A DNA stretch of 64,000 bases from Akebia trifoliata (lineage: Eukaryota; Streptophyta; Magnoliopsida; Ranunculales; Lardizabalaceae): positions 62,001 through 126,000 of the forward strand of contig JADQWC010000333.1 in assembly GCA_017979445.1 (NCBI GenBank). Direction: 5' to 3'. Under the pieces are notes generated by a model. That model did not search any database. It saw nothing but the letters and a program-made list of their open reading frames with translations, and was not told the DNA's origin. A program made the position numbers and the translations under genes. Position 1 is the stretch's first letter; each line of letters begins with the position of its first letter. Below, piece after piece: positions 1 to 11,470 of the stretch.

Positions 1-290
1 GATGAGATCTACATTTTATTAATAGGTTCCCAGACTTAATTCTCACTAAAATATTCTGTAAAAATGTTTTAACATTGCTGTCCCAACTTTCATTCAGAAA
101 TAATTCCAGATTTACAGATTGAACTTGCATCGATGATATCTAAGGCTTCCGATAACGAAATTGAGTGAACTCAGATTCTAAATTAATCTACTCGATGAGA
201 TCTATGTTTTATTAATAGGTTCTTAGACTTAATTCTCACTAGAATATTCTCTAAAATTATTTTAATATTTCTATCCAACCTTCATCATTC
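1..290. repeat. Diverged direct repeat, about 194-bp period
   Basis: The segment beginning GATGAGATCTACATTTTATT at position 1 recurs as GATGAGATCTATGTTTTATT at position 195. The match is good for about 70 bp, then weakens. The repeat lies inside the T0 leader. Only two copies are visible because the window starts here, so a longer array to the left is possible. Confidence 0.7.
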
Positions 291-513
291 CATCATTTTC
301 ATAGGTCAATTCGAATCTTTCATTATTTAGGGGTCATCAAAAAGTGATCCTTAATTGGAAAAAAAATGCAATGCCCAAAATCATCTACAATCAAGTCATA
401 AAAATAAATAAATAGGAAAAATAAATAAAATAAATCGAACTAAATAATAAAAAAACTTGGTCATCTTGGCAATGCTCACATACTTGGGGTTTTTCAAGTT
501 TGATCCTTAATAG
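1..513 (-). other. 5' leader of element T0 (left edge)
   Basis: This non-coding stretch lies just downstream (on the minus strand) of the primer binding site at 514-531. It therefore reads as the start of the internal region of an Ogre-like element, T0, that continues off the left edge. The part nearest the primer site (about 470-513, TACTTGGGG and TTTTCAAG) matches the same place in T3 (25355-25391) and T1 (41995-42037). The part further left is AT-rich and not clearly shared. No coding sequence was recognised. Confidence 0.75.
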
Positions 514-531
514 TCCCCAGTAGAGTCGCCA
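514..531 (-). other. Primer binding site of T0 (tRNA-Arg type)
   Basis: On the minus strand this reads TGGCGACTCTACTGGGGA, one nucleotide after the LTR end. It is one base different from the complement of the 3' end of plant tRNA-Arg including CCA, which is the primer described for Ogre elements. Its presence shows that the LTR at 533-2103 is a 5' LTR of an element extending to the left. Confidence 0.9.
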
Positions 532-532
532 C

Positions 533-2103
533 TGAAAGCGCCCTCGATCCACGGGGTGTGCGGATCCACTTTTAACCCTTGAGATTTGGGAGTCGCCACC
601 TAGTTATTATGGTCCAGGAACCAAAATGACTCTAAAATGGATAATGAACTAATCTACTACAGAAAATCTGAATTCAGGGATCATGTTACGGGGTTGGAAG
701 GTGTTAGGCACTAACCCCGCCCAGCCATTGCCGGTCTCTACTTATCCCAAATAAATCTACATCGCTAATGACAAACCTAGATTAAAAAATAATGAAAAAA
801 ACTTACCTTCGATCTGCAAAAGTGCTATTCCCTCAGATCTGGTGAAAACGACTTCTTATATCGTATTCCTAACTTCGTTCTATCTCCGGATCTAATTTCT
901 GATCTCCGAGGTAAGGTATCTTCTTCTTCGATTTGGATACTTTGAATTTGTTGTGGATTTTTGGAGTGTTTTTGAAATGTTTCTATGTGTTTTTTAGGCT
1001 AAAATCGAAGTAGGGGTGTTAGGGAAGGAGTTGGGGCTCCAAAATTAGGGTTTTGAGGAGATTGTGGAGGCTTCTTCACCTACTTTTTCTAGGATTTTTT
1101 CTTTGATACGAAAATAGGGTATGGAGGCTCTTTTTTATAACGTTTCTTAGAAGCATTAGGGTTTTATTAGGGTTTCTTTTAGGGTTTCAATTAGGGTTTA
1201 AACTTTTGTCTCATGAGATGGACTTAGTCTTTAGGGTTTTAATTTAGGGTTTTGACTTTTAGTCTAATGAGATTGACTTGATTAGTTTACATTAGGGTTT
1301 TGATTTAGGGTTTTGACTTTTAGTCTTATGAGATTGACTTGATTAGTATTTTGATTTAGGATTTTGACTTTAGTCTTATGAGATTGACTTTAACACTTTG
1401 ACTTTAGTCTTTCTTGGTTGACTTTAATGTTTTGACTTTAGCCTTACTTGACTTTGGTCTTACTTGATTGACTTTAATGTTTCACTTGACATTTTTTAAT
1501 GATTTATTTATTAATTTTGAAATTTTTAATTATTAAAGTTGTAAAATTACTATTTTGCCCTCGGAGAGGATTTTTTACGTTTTAAGTCATTTTTCAATGT
1601 TCTAGGATGTTTTGGAATCAGTTTTTCGTAAGGAATTCAATGAGAATGTTAGTTTTTGTCATTTATGAAATTTTTGTGTGAAATGATTATGAATTTTATG
1701 AGGGGTATTTTCGTAATTTTGTCATTTTTAGTGAAAATTGGCGAAGTGGTTTATTTGATTTCGATTTGTGGTTTTATGTGTTTGAATGGGTTTTCCTAAG
1801 CGTAACGTAGGTTCTAGAGTTGTTTTGATGTTTGGGGTATTTTGGTAATTTGATTATTTTTAGTGATTTTTATCGTGAAGCTTCTTTTTGGTCTGCAAGA
1901 TGATGATTTCTATGTTCCTGGGGTCATATTTTCCTAGCGTAGCGTGGTTTCTAAGTTTTGTCAGTTCGAGATACCTCATCCGAATTTCTGAAACATATCT
2001 GGTAACAAAATAAAGTATTGGAATAAACATCCATCATTGGGAACCGTTGCGATCGGGCTGACGAGTTGATTAATCAAGCGAGTGCAAAAATGGGGTGTCT
2101 ACA
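533..2103 (-). repeat. 5' LTR of element T0 (Ogre-type)
   Basis: This LTR is bounded by TGTA...TTCA on the minus strand, with a primer site next to its inner end. It is homologous along its length to the LTRs at 15517, 25411, 42057, 47443 and 57789, but lacks the GGACCCC...GGGGTCC palindrome seen in those. It carries a U5 hairpin near 545-565, the conserved stem-loop at 689-719, many TTAGGGTTT motifs at about 1150-1320 and TTGACT motifs at about 1255-1480. The TATA box found in sister LTRs is degenerate here (near 1130). Its outer end at 2103 abuts the T1 3' UTR, so T0 appears to be inserted in T1; the matching target duplication would lie left of the window. Confidence 0.92.
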
Positions 2104-2500
2104 TAAGCTTATGACTGGGTATAAAAAGAAAGGAATTTTGAGGCTCAAAAACCCAAATGCCCTTTGTGTGGCATTTCATTTAAAAAATTTTCTTCCCCAT
2201 TTTGGATGATATTTCTTTTTCTTTTAAATTTTTTCTTTTAGATTTTTTTTCTTTGTCGGGGAATCTATTCTTTTATTTTGATGTGGTCGGGCCTGAAGTA
2301 ACTTCTCAAGTTGCCTAAGTACCCCAGAATTTTGGGATTAGACCAAAACGTAGTTCAAATTTTTTTCACCCCTGAGTTAGGTAAGCAGGCTAAGAAGTAA
2401 AATGCATAATTTTTCTTTTTTTGAACAGGCTGCAAAGGGGTTGTGAAAGGAGATAATGAACTAGGTAGTAGGAAAATTGATTCGGTCAAAAATGACCTCT
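2104..2500 (-). other. 3' UTR segment of T1
   Basis: This is non-coding sequence after the integrase stop codon. It matches T3 at about 19755-20100 and T4 at about 51060-51470. It includes a hairpin AAATGCC/GGCATTT with an 8-nt loop near 2156-2178 that is kept in all three elements. The remaining 3' UTR with tandem arrays is absent because the T0 LTR interrupts it at 2103/2104. Confidence 0.8.
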
Positions 2501-3780
2501 TTAAATGTAGTACCGTTTGATTTGGTCAAGGTTGATTGGTTCTGGTAACTCGATTCCATCATGATCTTGAAGCCTGACAGCTTTTCCTGGTAATATTTCC
2601 TTGATGATGAACGGATCTTTCCAATTTGGTTTGAACTTCCCTCTAGGGTCGAAGATAGGTGTCCGATTCTCTTTGAGTACTAAATCCCCGACTTGTAAGT
2701 GACAGGCCTTGATCTTTTTGTCAAATGCACAGGCGACTCTTCTTTGATAAGCTTGCACGTGATACAAAGCTCTCAGTCGTTTTTCTTCGATCAAATTCAA
2801 TTCTTCATACCGCTGGCGAACCCAATCTGTTTTTGACAACTGACTTTCCAACAAGACCCTGAGAGATAGAATTTTCATTTCAACTGGCAAGACCGTTTCC
2901 ATGCCATACACTAAGGAGTAGGGAGTAGCTCCAGTAGAGGATCGAATTGAAGTTCGATATGCGCATAGTACAAATGGCAGTTTTTCAGATCAATCTCGAT
3001 GTGATTGACACATTTGCCTGATGATAGTCTTAAAATTCTTATTAGCTGCTTCGACTGCTCCATTAGTCTAAGGGTGGTAAGGAGATGATTTGTGGTATGA
3101 TATTTTGAACTTTGAACACAAAGTAATAACCTCAACTTTGAAATGTGACCCGTTATTAGAAATCAGTTCCGAAGGTACCCCGTACCGACTGATGATGTTC
3201 GTTTAGATAAACTTTGCAACTTGAAACGCAGTGAAGACAACATAAGAGGCAGCTTCGACCCACTTAGTAAAATAATCGATAGCAACTAAAATGTATTCAT
3301 ACCCGTTTGATGCTTTAGGCGATATTTTACCAATGATGTCAATTCCCTAAACTGAGAATGGCCATAGTGACGTCAGACCAACTAATCGAGATGGTGGCAC
3401 ATGTATGAGATTTGCATGTATTTGACATTTGTGGCAAGTCTTGACCATGTGATGACAATTTGTTTTCATCGTAGGCCAGTAGTACCCTTGTCTCATAATT
3501 TTCTTAACTAACATTTTCCCACTAATGTGAGGGCCGCATTCTCCTAAATGTAGTTCAACCATTATCTGTTCAGCTTGATTTTCATTGACGCATGACAAAT
3601 GAATCCCATCATAAGACCTTTTGTATAAACTTCCTACGCATAGGATGAATTGAGATGTTAATCTTAGTATGGCTTGTCGTTCCTTCCTCGATGCTTCTTC
3701 TGGAAATTCTTGTTTTTACAACACCTTTTTAATGTTTGTGTACCACGATTTTCCATCAGGTAGTCGAGTAGCAATGTTGA
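2501..3780 (-). pseudogene. pol: T1 integrase (pol C-terminal part), broken
   Basis: Integrase inserts the cDNA into the genome. The zinc-binding part is visible as HHMVKTCHKC near 3440-3470. The first core aspartate is in GIDIIG (about 3345), the catalytic glutamate region in NGAVEAANKN (about 3050), and the C-terminal part has the GPY/F-like motif GKFKPNWKDPFII in the piece 2501-2911. The second core aspartate is replaced: the sequence reads ELISNNGSHF (about 3150) where T4 has ELISDNGSHF. Several in-frame stops and shifts split the gene into pieces at 2501-2911, 2911-3135 and 3347-3598. The product cannot be functional as it stands. Confidence 0.88.
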
Positions 3781-3781
3781 T

Positions 3782-4217
3782 TTAGCAACAATATGCAGGT
3801 TTATCTTTGACTTCGACAGTGATCGGCCTCAATTCCATGCTAGGGGGCAAATGGATCATTGAAGATAGAGTAGCTAATGAGTCAACAAATCTATTATCTT
3901 CCCTTGACACATGTTGGAACATAATAGCTTTAAACTTACTCACTAGGTTTAACAAATACTCATGGTTAGGCTTCAACTTTTCGTCCCTAGCCTTCCATTC
4001 TTCCAATGATCAAGGCTGAATCCCCAAAAATTTCAATTTCTGTAATGCCTAAATTTAAAGCAGGTTCAAGTCCTGCGATGCATGCCTCATATTCGACTGT
4101 GTTATTGGTGTTAGAGAAGGCTAATATAATAGCGATCGGAATGTGGCATCCTTCCAGAGAAAACATGACTGCCCCTATTCCATGCCCATTCCGATTGGCG
4201 GCTCCATCAAAATACAA
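3782..4217 (-). pseudogene. pol: T1 second (archaeal-type) RNase H and tether, broken
   Basis: The piece 3987-4217 begins MYFDGAANRNGHGIGAV and contains EYEACIAGL and FGDSALII, the usual signature of the additional archaeal-like RNase H domain known from the Tat lineage. It lies between the ordinary Gypsy RNase H and integrase, as expected. The following piece (3782-4006) is the tether region with SREDNRFVDSLATLSSM. Stops separate the pieces. The expected role is cutting the RNA strand of RNA:DNA hybrids during reverse transcription. Confidence 0.82.
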
Positions 4218-4220
4218 CTG

Positions 4221-5560
4221 TTATGTTTGGTTCTGAGGCTCTTCTTCAACATGCAAGATATTCTCATCTCGGAACTGATTAACAGGCCTTATTCCTTCTA
4301 CAACCGGGTGATCTGTCAAGTATTCTGCTACAGCTCTCAATTTGATAGATTTCTGTGTAACGTGCATGATGTCAAACTCTAATAACAACAATAACCATCG
4401 TGTAGTTCTCCCTATCAGTGCCAATTTCCCGAAAAGATACGTAAGAGGATCCATCCGAGATAACAAGATGATTGAATGAGATAGTATATAGTGTCGAAGT
4501 CTCTGAGTAGCCCATACTAGTACCAAGCAAGTTTTTTCCAGGGCTGAATACTTTCGTTCATACTCTAACATCTTCTTACTGATGTAGCAGATAGTCCTTT
4601 CTTTACGAGTATCTTTGTCATACTATGCAAGCATGCATCCCATAGCTTCTTCTATGACTGACAGATAAAGAAGAAGTGGTTCACCCGTTGTAGGTGGAAC
4701 CAAAATAGACGGGTTCAAGAGATACTCCTTGACTTGGTTGAAGGCCTTTTGACATTGCCCATTCCAAACTGTTGGTTCATTCTTCTTGAGAAGCTTGAAA
4801 ATAGGTTCGTAAATGTTGGTGAGTTGAGCGATGAATCTGCTGACATACTGGATTCTGCCTAAAAAATCTTGAATTTGCTTTTCCGCTTCCGGCGGTGGCA
4901 TCTCTTGGATAGTTGTAATCGTCACAAGGCCAACTTCGACCCTTCTTTGACTGACCACAAATCCCAATAAATTTCTAGAAGTTACTCCAAATACATATTT
5001 CTGCGGGTTGAGGTGAAGTTTGAACTTTTGAATCATTGTGAGAAATTTTTCTAACGCAGCAACATGCCCCAGTTGTTCTTTGGATTTGACTATCATATCA
5101 TCTACATAAACTTCGACTTCCTTGTGTATCATGTCATGTAGTAGAGTCGTGGCTGATCATTGATAGGTGGTTCCGGCATTCTTCAAATCAAAAGGCATAA
5201 TCTTGTAGCAAAAGGTTCCCCACTGTGTGATGAACGACATTTTTTGCATATCCCGAGGATCCATTTTTATCTGATTGTACCCCGAAAAACTATCCATGAA
5301 GGACAGCAAAGCGTGCCCTACCGTACTATCTACTAGAACATCTATGTGTGGTAAAGGAAAACTATCTTTTGGGCTTGCTTTGTTTAGGTCTCTAAAGTCT
5401 ACACACATTCTGACTTTCCATCCTTTTTAGGCACCGAGACGACATTGGCAATCCATCAGGGTATTCTACTACTTCCAAAAATCCAGCGTTAATCTGCTTC
5501 GTAACTTCTTCTTTAATTTTCAGAGTCCATTCCGACTTCATACGTTGAAGTTTCTATTTA
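4221..5560 (-). pseudogene. pol: T1 reverse transcriptase and Gypsy RNase H, broken
   Basis: Reverse transcriptase is seen in pieces 5157-5408 (MCVDFRDLNKASPKD, SFSGYNQIKMDP) and 4623-5132 (catalytic box YVDDMIVKS, then FLGRIQYVSRFIAQLT). RNase H starts near 4740 (LLLYLSVIEEAMGCMLA) and continues in 4221-4571 (SALEKTCLVLVWATQRLRHY). A stop occurs just before the MIHKEVEVYVDD stretch (near 5158), where T4 reads through with Arg, and another after MGCMLA near 4623. Domain order and spacing match Ty3/Gypsy pol of the Tat type. Confidence 0.92.
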
Positions 5561-6235
5561 ATGGGTCGAGCATCCGGATATAACGGAATCCAATGTTGAA
5601 CAATGTCTGTGCTTATTCCCGACATATCCTCGCAAAACCACGTGAACTTGTCTTTGAACTTTCTCAGCAAGTCTACTATCCCTTTGCATTCATCGGGGGA
5701 TAATGTGATCCCAATCCGAATCTCTTGAGGACTTTCTTTTGTTCCGAGGTTGATAACCTCTACTTCATCCATTAAAGGTTGAGCCCGATTTTCATTTTCT
5801 TGTTCAAGTAATTTGATTATTTCAGGGGGAGGTTCTTCGTCAGAAGACTCTCCATCCGAAGCCAGATTATTAGTTAAATTACTATTACACTCGGGGTAAT
5901 CGAAATTTTTTTTCATTTCATTAAAAGGAGATGGGGGTAACAGGACTCATTGCAGATTTAACAGACTCACTTGACTTAGCAAAAATAATGGACTTACTTG
6001 ACTCAGCAGAAACAAATGATTCATCTGGAATGTCAGACTGAATAGGACTAAGAGGACTGATAGACCCGGTCTTGACATGCAACACAAGACTAATTACATG
6101 ATAGCTAGAGAGACCCCCCTATAGCAGGTTTGATTATAAACTGAGGATTTGGGATCCCTTTCTCAAATGACAACACCAGGACACTGTGATCTTCAATGAA
6201 TAACTGGTCAATGTTGAGGGAGTCTAGATTGAGCT
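5554..6235 (-). pseudogene. pol: T1 protease-RT linker and RT N-terminus
   Basis: The piece 5554-5916 carries an acidic stretch (DGESSDEEPPPEIIKLLEQE) and the conserved RT entry segment (ITLSPDECKGIVDLLRKFKDKF, ending PLYPDARPIK). It matches the longer open stretch in T4 at 54029-55189. The part from 5920 to 6235 is Ser-rich in translation and broken. It links protease to RT in the polyprotein and probably has no enzymatic role. Confidence 0.78.
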
Positions 6236-6236
6236 A

Positions 6237-7846
6237 TCAGTCTTCAATTTTCTTCTTTTCAGCTTCTGTACTTGCTTCCTTTTCAGGACAATCCATACCA
6301 AAGAAAATCTCAAACCCCGACAGACGAGTACCTGTGATGTGGTCAATGAACGGCTCTAGGAACCCACAGTAATGAAAATATTTTCCTTCCTTCATGAAAT
6401 AGCCATTAAGGGTCTTACTATAGGACTTCATTTTGATGAGATTCATAGTGCGTCTTTACCTTTTTGCGATTATCTTGTCCCATTTTGTCTTCCAGTATTG
6501 GGCCCAATCTTCATTAGTAGGCTTAATCCTAGTCCGAATGTGCCGATAACCTCTTTAATCACTGGTGCCTCTTTAATACCTTACTGCTTGCGACTTAAGC
6601 CCATACTAGGAAAAAATCTTATTTTCCTGAATATATTGGCCATGTAACAGTTAGAAGTATTTTTCATTAGAAAGTATTCTTTCATGGCTGGATCCCATTG
6701 GACTGAGCATATCTTCTCAAACTCGAACCCACTGAGTTCTACTCCCTGTTGTTCTGGCTGAATCTCAAGCAATGGCTCATCCTTAGCTTCAGTACTGTTT
6801 ATAATCCCTACAATTTCAGCATCTCCATGGAGAGTAATCACTAGCCCATCCTTGATAAACTTGACCTTTTGGTGCAGCGTGGAAGAGATAGCTTTGATCT
6901 GGTGTAACCATGGCCTCCCTAACAATAAATTGAAAGAATACTAGATATCGATAACCTGAAATTCCACAAGAAATTCAACTATGCCTGTGGATAATCGAAG
7001 GTGTAAAATTCCTAGTACATCCCTTTTGGTGTTATCATAGGCCCTAACCCCTTGATTAGTGGGCTTGAGATCTTCAGTTTGAAACCCAAGGCAAGTGGCG
7101 ATCTCCAAAGGGCAAACATTTAATGCACTCCCATTATCGATCAATACCAGAGGTACCCTCATCTCATTACAGTCAACTGTGATGTGCAATGGCTTAGTGT
7201 GGCTTGCTCCTTCTTTTGGGAGTTCTGAGTCTGAGAAGGATAAGATATTCTCCACATAAGTCGCCCTTACTATGTTGGCCAGCTGATCTAGAAAAGTATC
7301 AAGGGAGACTTGGGCTGTACTTAATGCTTTGAGAATAGCCTCCCTATGGGCAGTGGAAGCCATAAGTAAACCCCAAACCGAGATATTAGCTCCTAATTTC
7401 TTCAATTGCTTGATCACGGAGTTATCTTCTTTGATATTTTCTTTGATAGGATCTTCTCTTTCTTTTCTTGCTAGGATTGTCGGATTATCAACACAGAGTT
7501 CTTGTGGCTTAAAAACTCTTCCTCCTCGACTCATATGTCTAACTTCATCACAAGAGAGGGAGAAAGGCTCATCTTTTTCAGTTAACAAGTATGGGTTTTC
7601 ATTTGTCAAAAATACTGGGCTTTTTGGGTTCATCTGAGCCAATAGGTAACTAGTGAATGCAGGGCTACTATAGCGAGGCGGGGATAAATAATACGTATCA
7701 TTTGAGGTTAAATCAAATGGTTCATAGTTTGTGGTGAAAATCTCATCAGTGAAGGCTATCCCGGCAAAGGGGTAACTAGGCGACTTGACTTGGATGGGAT
7801 GGATAAGAGAGACAGGATCGAATGACAATGGTGTGTGAGAAACCAT
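6237..7846 (-). pseudogene. pol: T1 protease region with G-patch-like tail, broken
   Basis: The aspartic protease of the retroviral type processes Gag-Pol. The piece 6941-7846 holds the active-site motif VLIDNGSALNVCPL and is intact there. The flap end LLGRPWLH follows only after a stop near 6940, where T4 has Gln, consistent with CAG changed to TAG. The piece 6581-6925 ends in the G-patch-like FFPSMGLSRKQ, and 6237-6446 is the downstream linker. The N-terminal third (about 7450-7846) resembles the gag-protease linker of T4. Confidence 0.88.
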
Positions 7847-7867
7847 GTTTAGGGTTAGTGGAGGTTG

Positions 7868-9222
7868 CTAGGTAGGTAGTTGATTAGTGGTGACATTTGG
7901 TGGGCTAGGGATTGTGATCTTTTTGTTGTCAATCAAGTTTTGAATGGCATGACACAAGGTAATACATCGATCCGTGTGATGGCCAGGGTTTTGATGGAAC
8001 TCGCAGAACAAGTTAGAATTGTGTCTAGCTGGCAAGGGATTAGGTAAAGATCGGGGTTGGATAGGGGTAAGAAGCCCTTTTTTCACTAATTTGTGAAGAG
8101 CTACAGTGAGACTCATCCCTAGATTAGTAAATTGACGCGGAGTTCGAGGTTGACTTGGGTGAGCCTGGTTATTAGTTCGGACTGGGGGTTGAGCTGGGGT
8201 AGCTGTCATGTTGGCTATGTAGACATGGTTGGTACTAGGTTTAGAAACATAAGGTTTCTTAGACTTGTTATTCGAGGGGTTAGAGAGAACCCTAGAGGCA
8301 AAAGTGTCATTGAGTTGACTTCCGACTTGTATCAAAGACTCAAAAGTAAGGAGATATTGAGCTACTAGGTGTTAAGCATATCCTTGTGAGAGGTTCTTTA
8401 GGATAATCACTACTTGTTCCTTCTCTGAAGGTCTATCCTACATTTGAGCAGTCTTGGCCCTCCAGCGACCAATGAAATCAGTGAATGTATCCCCATTCTT
8501 CTGTTTAATTAATTCCAAATCTCTTCTTGAGGTCTCAATCTTGGTACTGTACTTAAAATGATGCCAGAAAGGCTTTAACATGTTCTCCCATGTACCCACA
8601 GTAACTAGATCTTGAGACATCAGCCAACGTAGTACTGATCCTGACAAAGTTCTCTGAAACAATAACGTCATCTGTTCGTCGCTTAGCCCCATAGTGCATA
8701 TGTTAGTAACATACACCTTAAGATGTGTTTTTGCACACCTTATACCACTAAACTTGTCCATTTCCGGCATCACAAACTTCTCAGGTAAATAAATTCTAAG
8801 GATGCGATTCAGAGCTTCAATGCCTGCTGCAATTTCATCAATACCCTTTATACTCTTCATAGTCGACTCTAATTGAGACATTCTGTTAGCTAACACCGGA
8901 TTTTCATCAACATACTCTTCATCTCCGTTGAGTTCGAAAACTTCACATGGACGTCTCTCTTCTGCCTTCTTTCCTTTTGGGTAATCTAGGGGATTGCCCA
9001 TTGATTCCGAGGTCTGTTCTAATACTTCCACTTTGCCTTTTATACTGTTGATATCATTGGTAAAAGTTGCCAACATCTTACGGATCTCTATGAGTTCAGA
9101 TTCTGAGCCATCTCTGCTTGTTGACTTGGTATTGTAGCTCGTTCTAACCGACTGGACTTACGACTCCAACTAGGAGGTGGACGCTTGAGTTTGGGCGCAA
9201 TGATTATCTTATATGACCCCAT
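7868..9222 (-). pseudogene. gag: T1 gag, broken
   Basis: Gag forms the particle that packages element RNA. The central piece 8438-9076 has the Retrotrans_gag-type stretch FVMPEMDKFSG..., LFQRTLSGSVLRWLM and FTDFIGRWRAKTAQM. The C-terminal piece 7868-8335 has a Cys/His knuckle CEFHQNPGHHTDRC. The N-terminus is shifted out of frame near 9107, where one A present in T4 is missing. Further stops separate the two large pieces near 8437 and 8360. Confidence 0.88.
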
Positions 9223-9430
9223 CAAAGGTAAATTTAGTCAATTTCGGTATTACCCTCTTGATAACATTTTAAGGAATCATTTTATTGAGGTTAGTGCACC
9301 AATCCATTAATTAATCCATTCACACAATGAACATTCAAAGAAGAAATAAATATTTATTTGAAAGAAAAATAGCTTTATTGAACATGATTGACAAATAAAT
9401 GTTCTTATTAAAAATATCTTTCAACAAATT
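9223..9430 (-). other. Spacer between extra ORF and gag in T1
   Basis: This is AT-rich non-coding sequence matching T4 at about 59990-60190 and T3 at about 21570-21730. No motif was recognised beyond the shared sequence. Confidence 0.6.
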
Positions 9431-10560
9431 TGACTTGAACTATTTTTACATGGACGCTTGGCTTTGTCTTGATAGTCATCAGGATTGATCTCAGGCTTGA
9501 CCCTATTGGCTCTAACAACTGGCTCTTTGATTCTGCTGGTCCATCTGGATACCCTAAGGTGCGCTTGCTCCAAGCCTTCTAAATGAGATGTACTAACTTT
9601 TCAGTCAAAGACTCGGGGGGAAAGAAAGCTTTGTGCTGAGATAAAGATAACTCTATGAGTACGTCGTACTGTTCTGGGATCAAATTAGGATGGTAAAAAG
9701 ATGTTTCTTCTAAATCGATCAGATGAACATAGTAGGATCCTTTGGTTCCTAGAACAGGGGGATCAGTCATCCACCAAGGGCACCTTAAATTGATATGACG
9801 TGCAAGGCGAGAGTCTAACCATTTGCTCCAAGCCTTGACTGAGTTGTGATGCATTAACAGGTTTCTCTTGGAAAAGTGTTCTGGTCCATATTCGAGGTTT
9901 GAAAGAACATCTACAATTTTGAGATGGTCACAAAGTCACGTATAAAGTAAGTAGGGTCAGAAAGTTTCAGCAAGTATGAGAGGTACCAGGTTGGCTTTCC
10001 TTGAGAGTTGAGAAGCTATATCTATGAAGGACTAAGGGATAGTTTGGCCATCACTATTAGAGGTCAGTATGTATTGGGCTAGGATTCCTGGACACAATCG
10101 ATAGTCTCTAGTGGCTCGCCAGGCTTCTAATTTTACATTGATGAGATGACTGCGGGAGCGATACGGGCCCAATAAAAATACTAAGTCCAATCTCCCGTTA
10201 TAAACTAAGGCCTTGGCTTCTTCCTTGAAAATGTTCAGTCCTGTGGCGAAGTCACCAAAATAACCGGTCTTCAATGAGGGCCTGACTAAAGGCCCTGAAG
10301 TAGATATCCCCATGATGTCACAATAATCCTCGTGAGTGGGGCACAAGTGCATATGCCCAATATGAAACATATGAAGGTAGGGGTTTCATCGCTTAGCCAT
10401 AGCACATAAGAGGTTCTAGTCTATCTCAAACTCGTGGAAGTAAAAAGTACTCCTCAACATGAATCTTCCAAAATTAATCTTTTCTACTGGGTGCATCCCT
10501 ATGATGGTTGTTTTGACTAACTGATCGATTGCGTTATCGCCTGCGACTAGCATCCTAGTT
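9430..10560 (-). pseudogene. T1 extra ORF upstream of gag, broken
   Basis: This encodes a protein upstream of gag, as in Ogre elements (ORF1). Pieces 10032-10370 (HMHLCPTHEDYCDIMGIS) and 9579-9854 (CPWWMTDPPVLGTKGSYYV) match the better-kept T4 copy at 60354-61376. T1 lacks about 50 nt near 9960 that T4 has (60725-60775), and also carries stops. The CPTHEDY-type motif resembles the plant transposon-associated DUF7745 or mobile-domain-like proteins; I infer this from memory of those motifs and it needs a profile search. The function is unknown. Confidence 0.72.
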
Positions 10561-10569
10561 TGACACAAA

Positions 10570-11470
10570 AGGGTATTTTAGTACTCTTCCAAGGTCCATG
10601 TAAAATATCAATTTTCTTTTTATTTAGAAAATATTTTCCTTTCAGAAAATCTTGTTCTTATGAAAAATATTTTTTCTTGGAAAATATTTTTCTAGAGAAC
10701 ACTTCTTTTGGAAAACATTCTTTTCTGGAAAATATTTTTCTTTTGTAAACCATTTTTCTTCTTTGAAAATTTGATTTCCATTCTGATTCAAATGGCCCGG
10801 TCTATCATGATTGTTAGATCGAAATGGACTGGGTCATTATTGTAAAAGGATGGATTCTTTATTGGGTCGGTGCACCTATTTTAATTTCTAAAAATAAATT
10901 TTTTGATTTTTGAGGCCAGTCATACACTCTGATCTCATCATTCACATCATTCACATACACTCATCAATCAAAAGGTTCCATTTAATAAACAACCTAGGAA
11001 CACCCACGATAAGTTCGAGTCGTGACCTATAGGGAAGGTTTCTAGATTCTAAACTTACTACGTGCAATGCATTTTTATCTGGCCACCCTTGCCCAAGCAC
11101 ACATATATACCTCTCGATACGTGGTGACTTGGTTTGATATACCGCATAGGTGATAATCTCAAACCTCAACTCACTTCTCTAAAGCCAAAAACAGCCAGTT
11201 TGATCCCCAGTTGAGAGGTGGCGCACAATGCTGAGTAAGGGCCCACTTAAATACCTCTCGTCTAGAATAGACGTAGTCTAACCCCCTCATACAGTAGGGT
11301 ACAGCGGGACAGGATCTTGGATTATCTTTTATGTACCTACGGGTACGAGTCAAGAGTTGTAGCTTTCATAAATGATTTGGCATCCCACAAGGGGACCGAC
11401 CAGGTACTAGTACTACGTTGACAATCGGGACATGTGACTGTGTGGCTCACAATAGGTCAAAGGCTCAGGT
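10570..11470 (-). other. 5' leader of T1, ORF1-proximal part
   Basis: This non-coding leader matches T3 (about 21790-22893) and T4 (about 61380-62320). The part 10600-10760 is rich in repeated GAAAATATTTTT-like words. A perfect 6-bp hairpin CGTCTA-GAA-TAGACG lies near 11259-11273. Homology to the other leaders stops abruptly at 11470 after GGTCAAAGGCTCAGG, which marks the left edge of the T2-related insertion. Confidence 0.8.

Noticed and set aside
514..531. tRNA-Arg gene
   Set aside because: Only the 3' end complement is present, directly at an LTR; the rest of a tRNA is missing, so it is a primer binding site.
1140..1340. Interstitial telomere repeat
   Set aside because: TTAGGGTTT motifs are spaced irregularly by other sequence and recur at the same place in every LTR, so they belong to the LTR promoter region.
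533..2103. LTR as the 3' LTR of T1
   Set aside because: A primer site lies on its low-coordinate side and no polypurine tract on the other, so it is the 5' LTR of another element inserted in T1.
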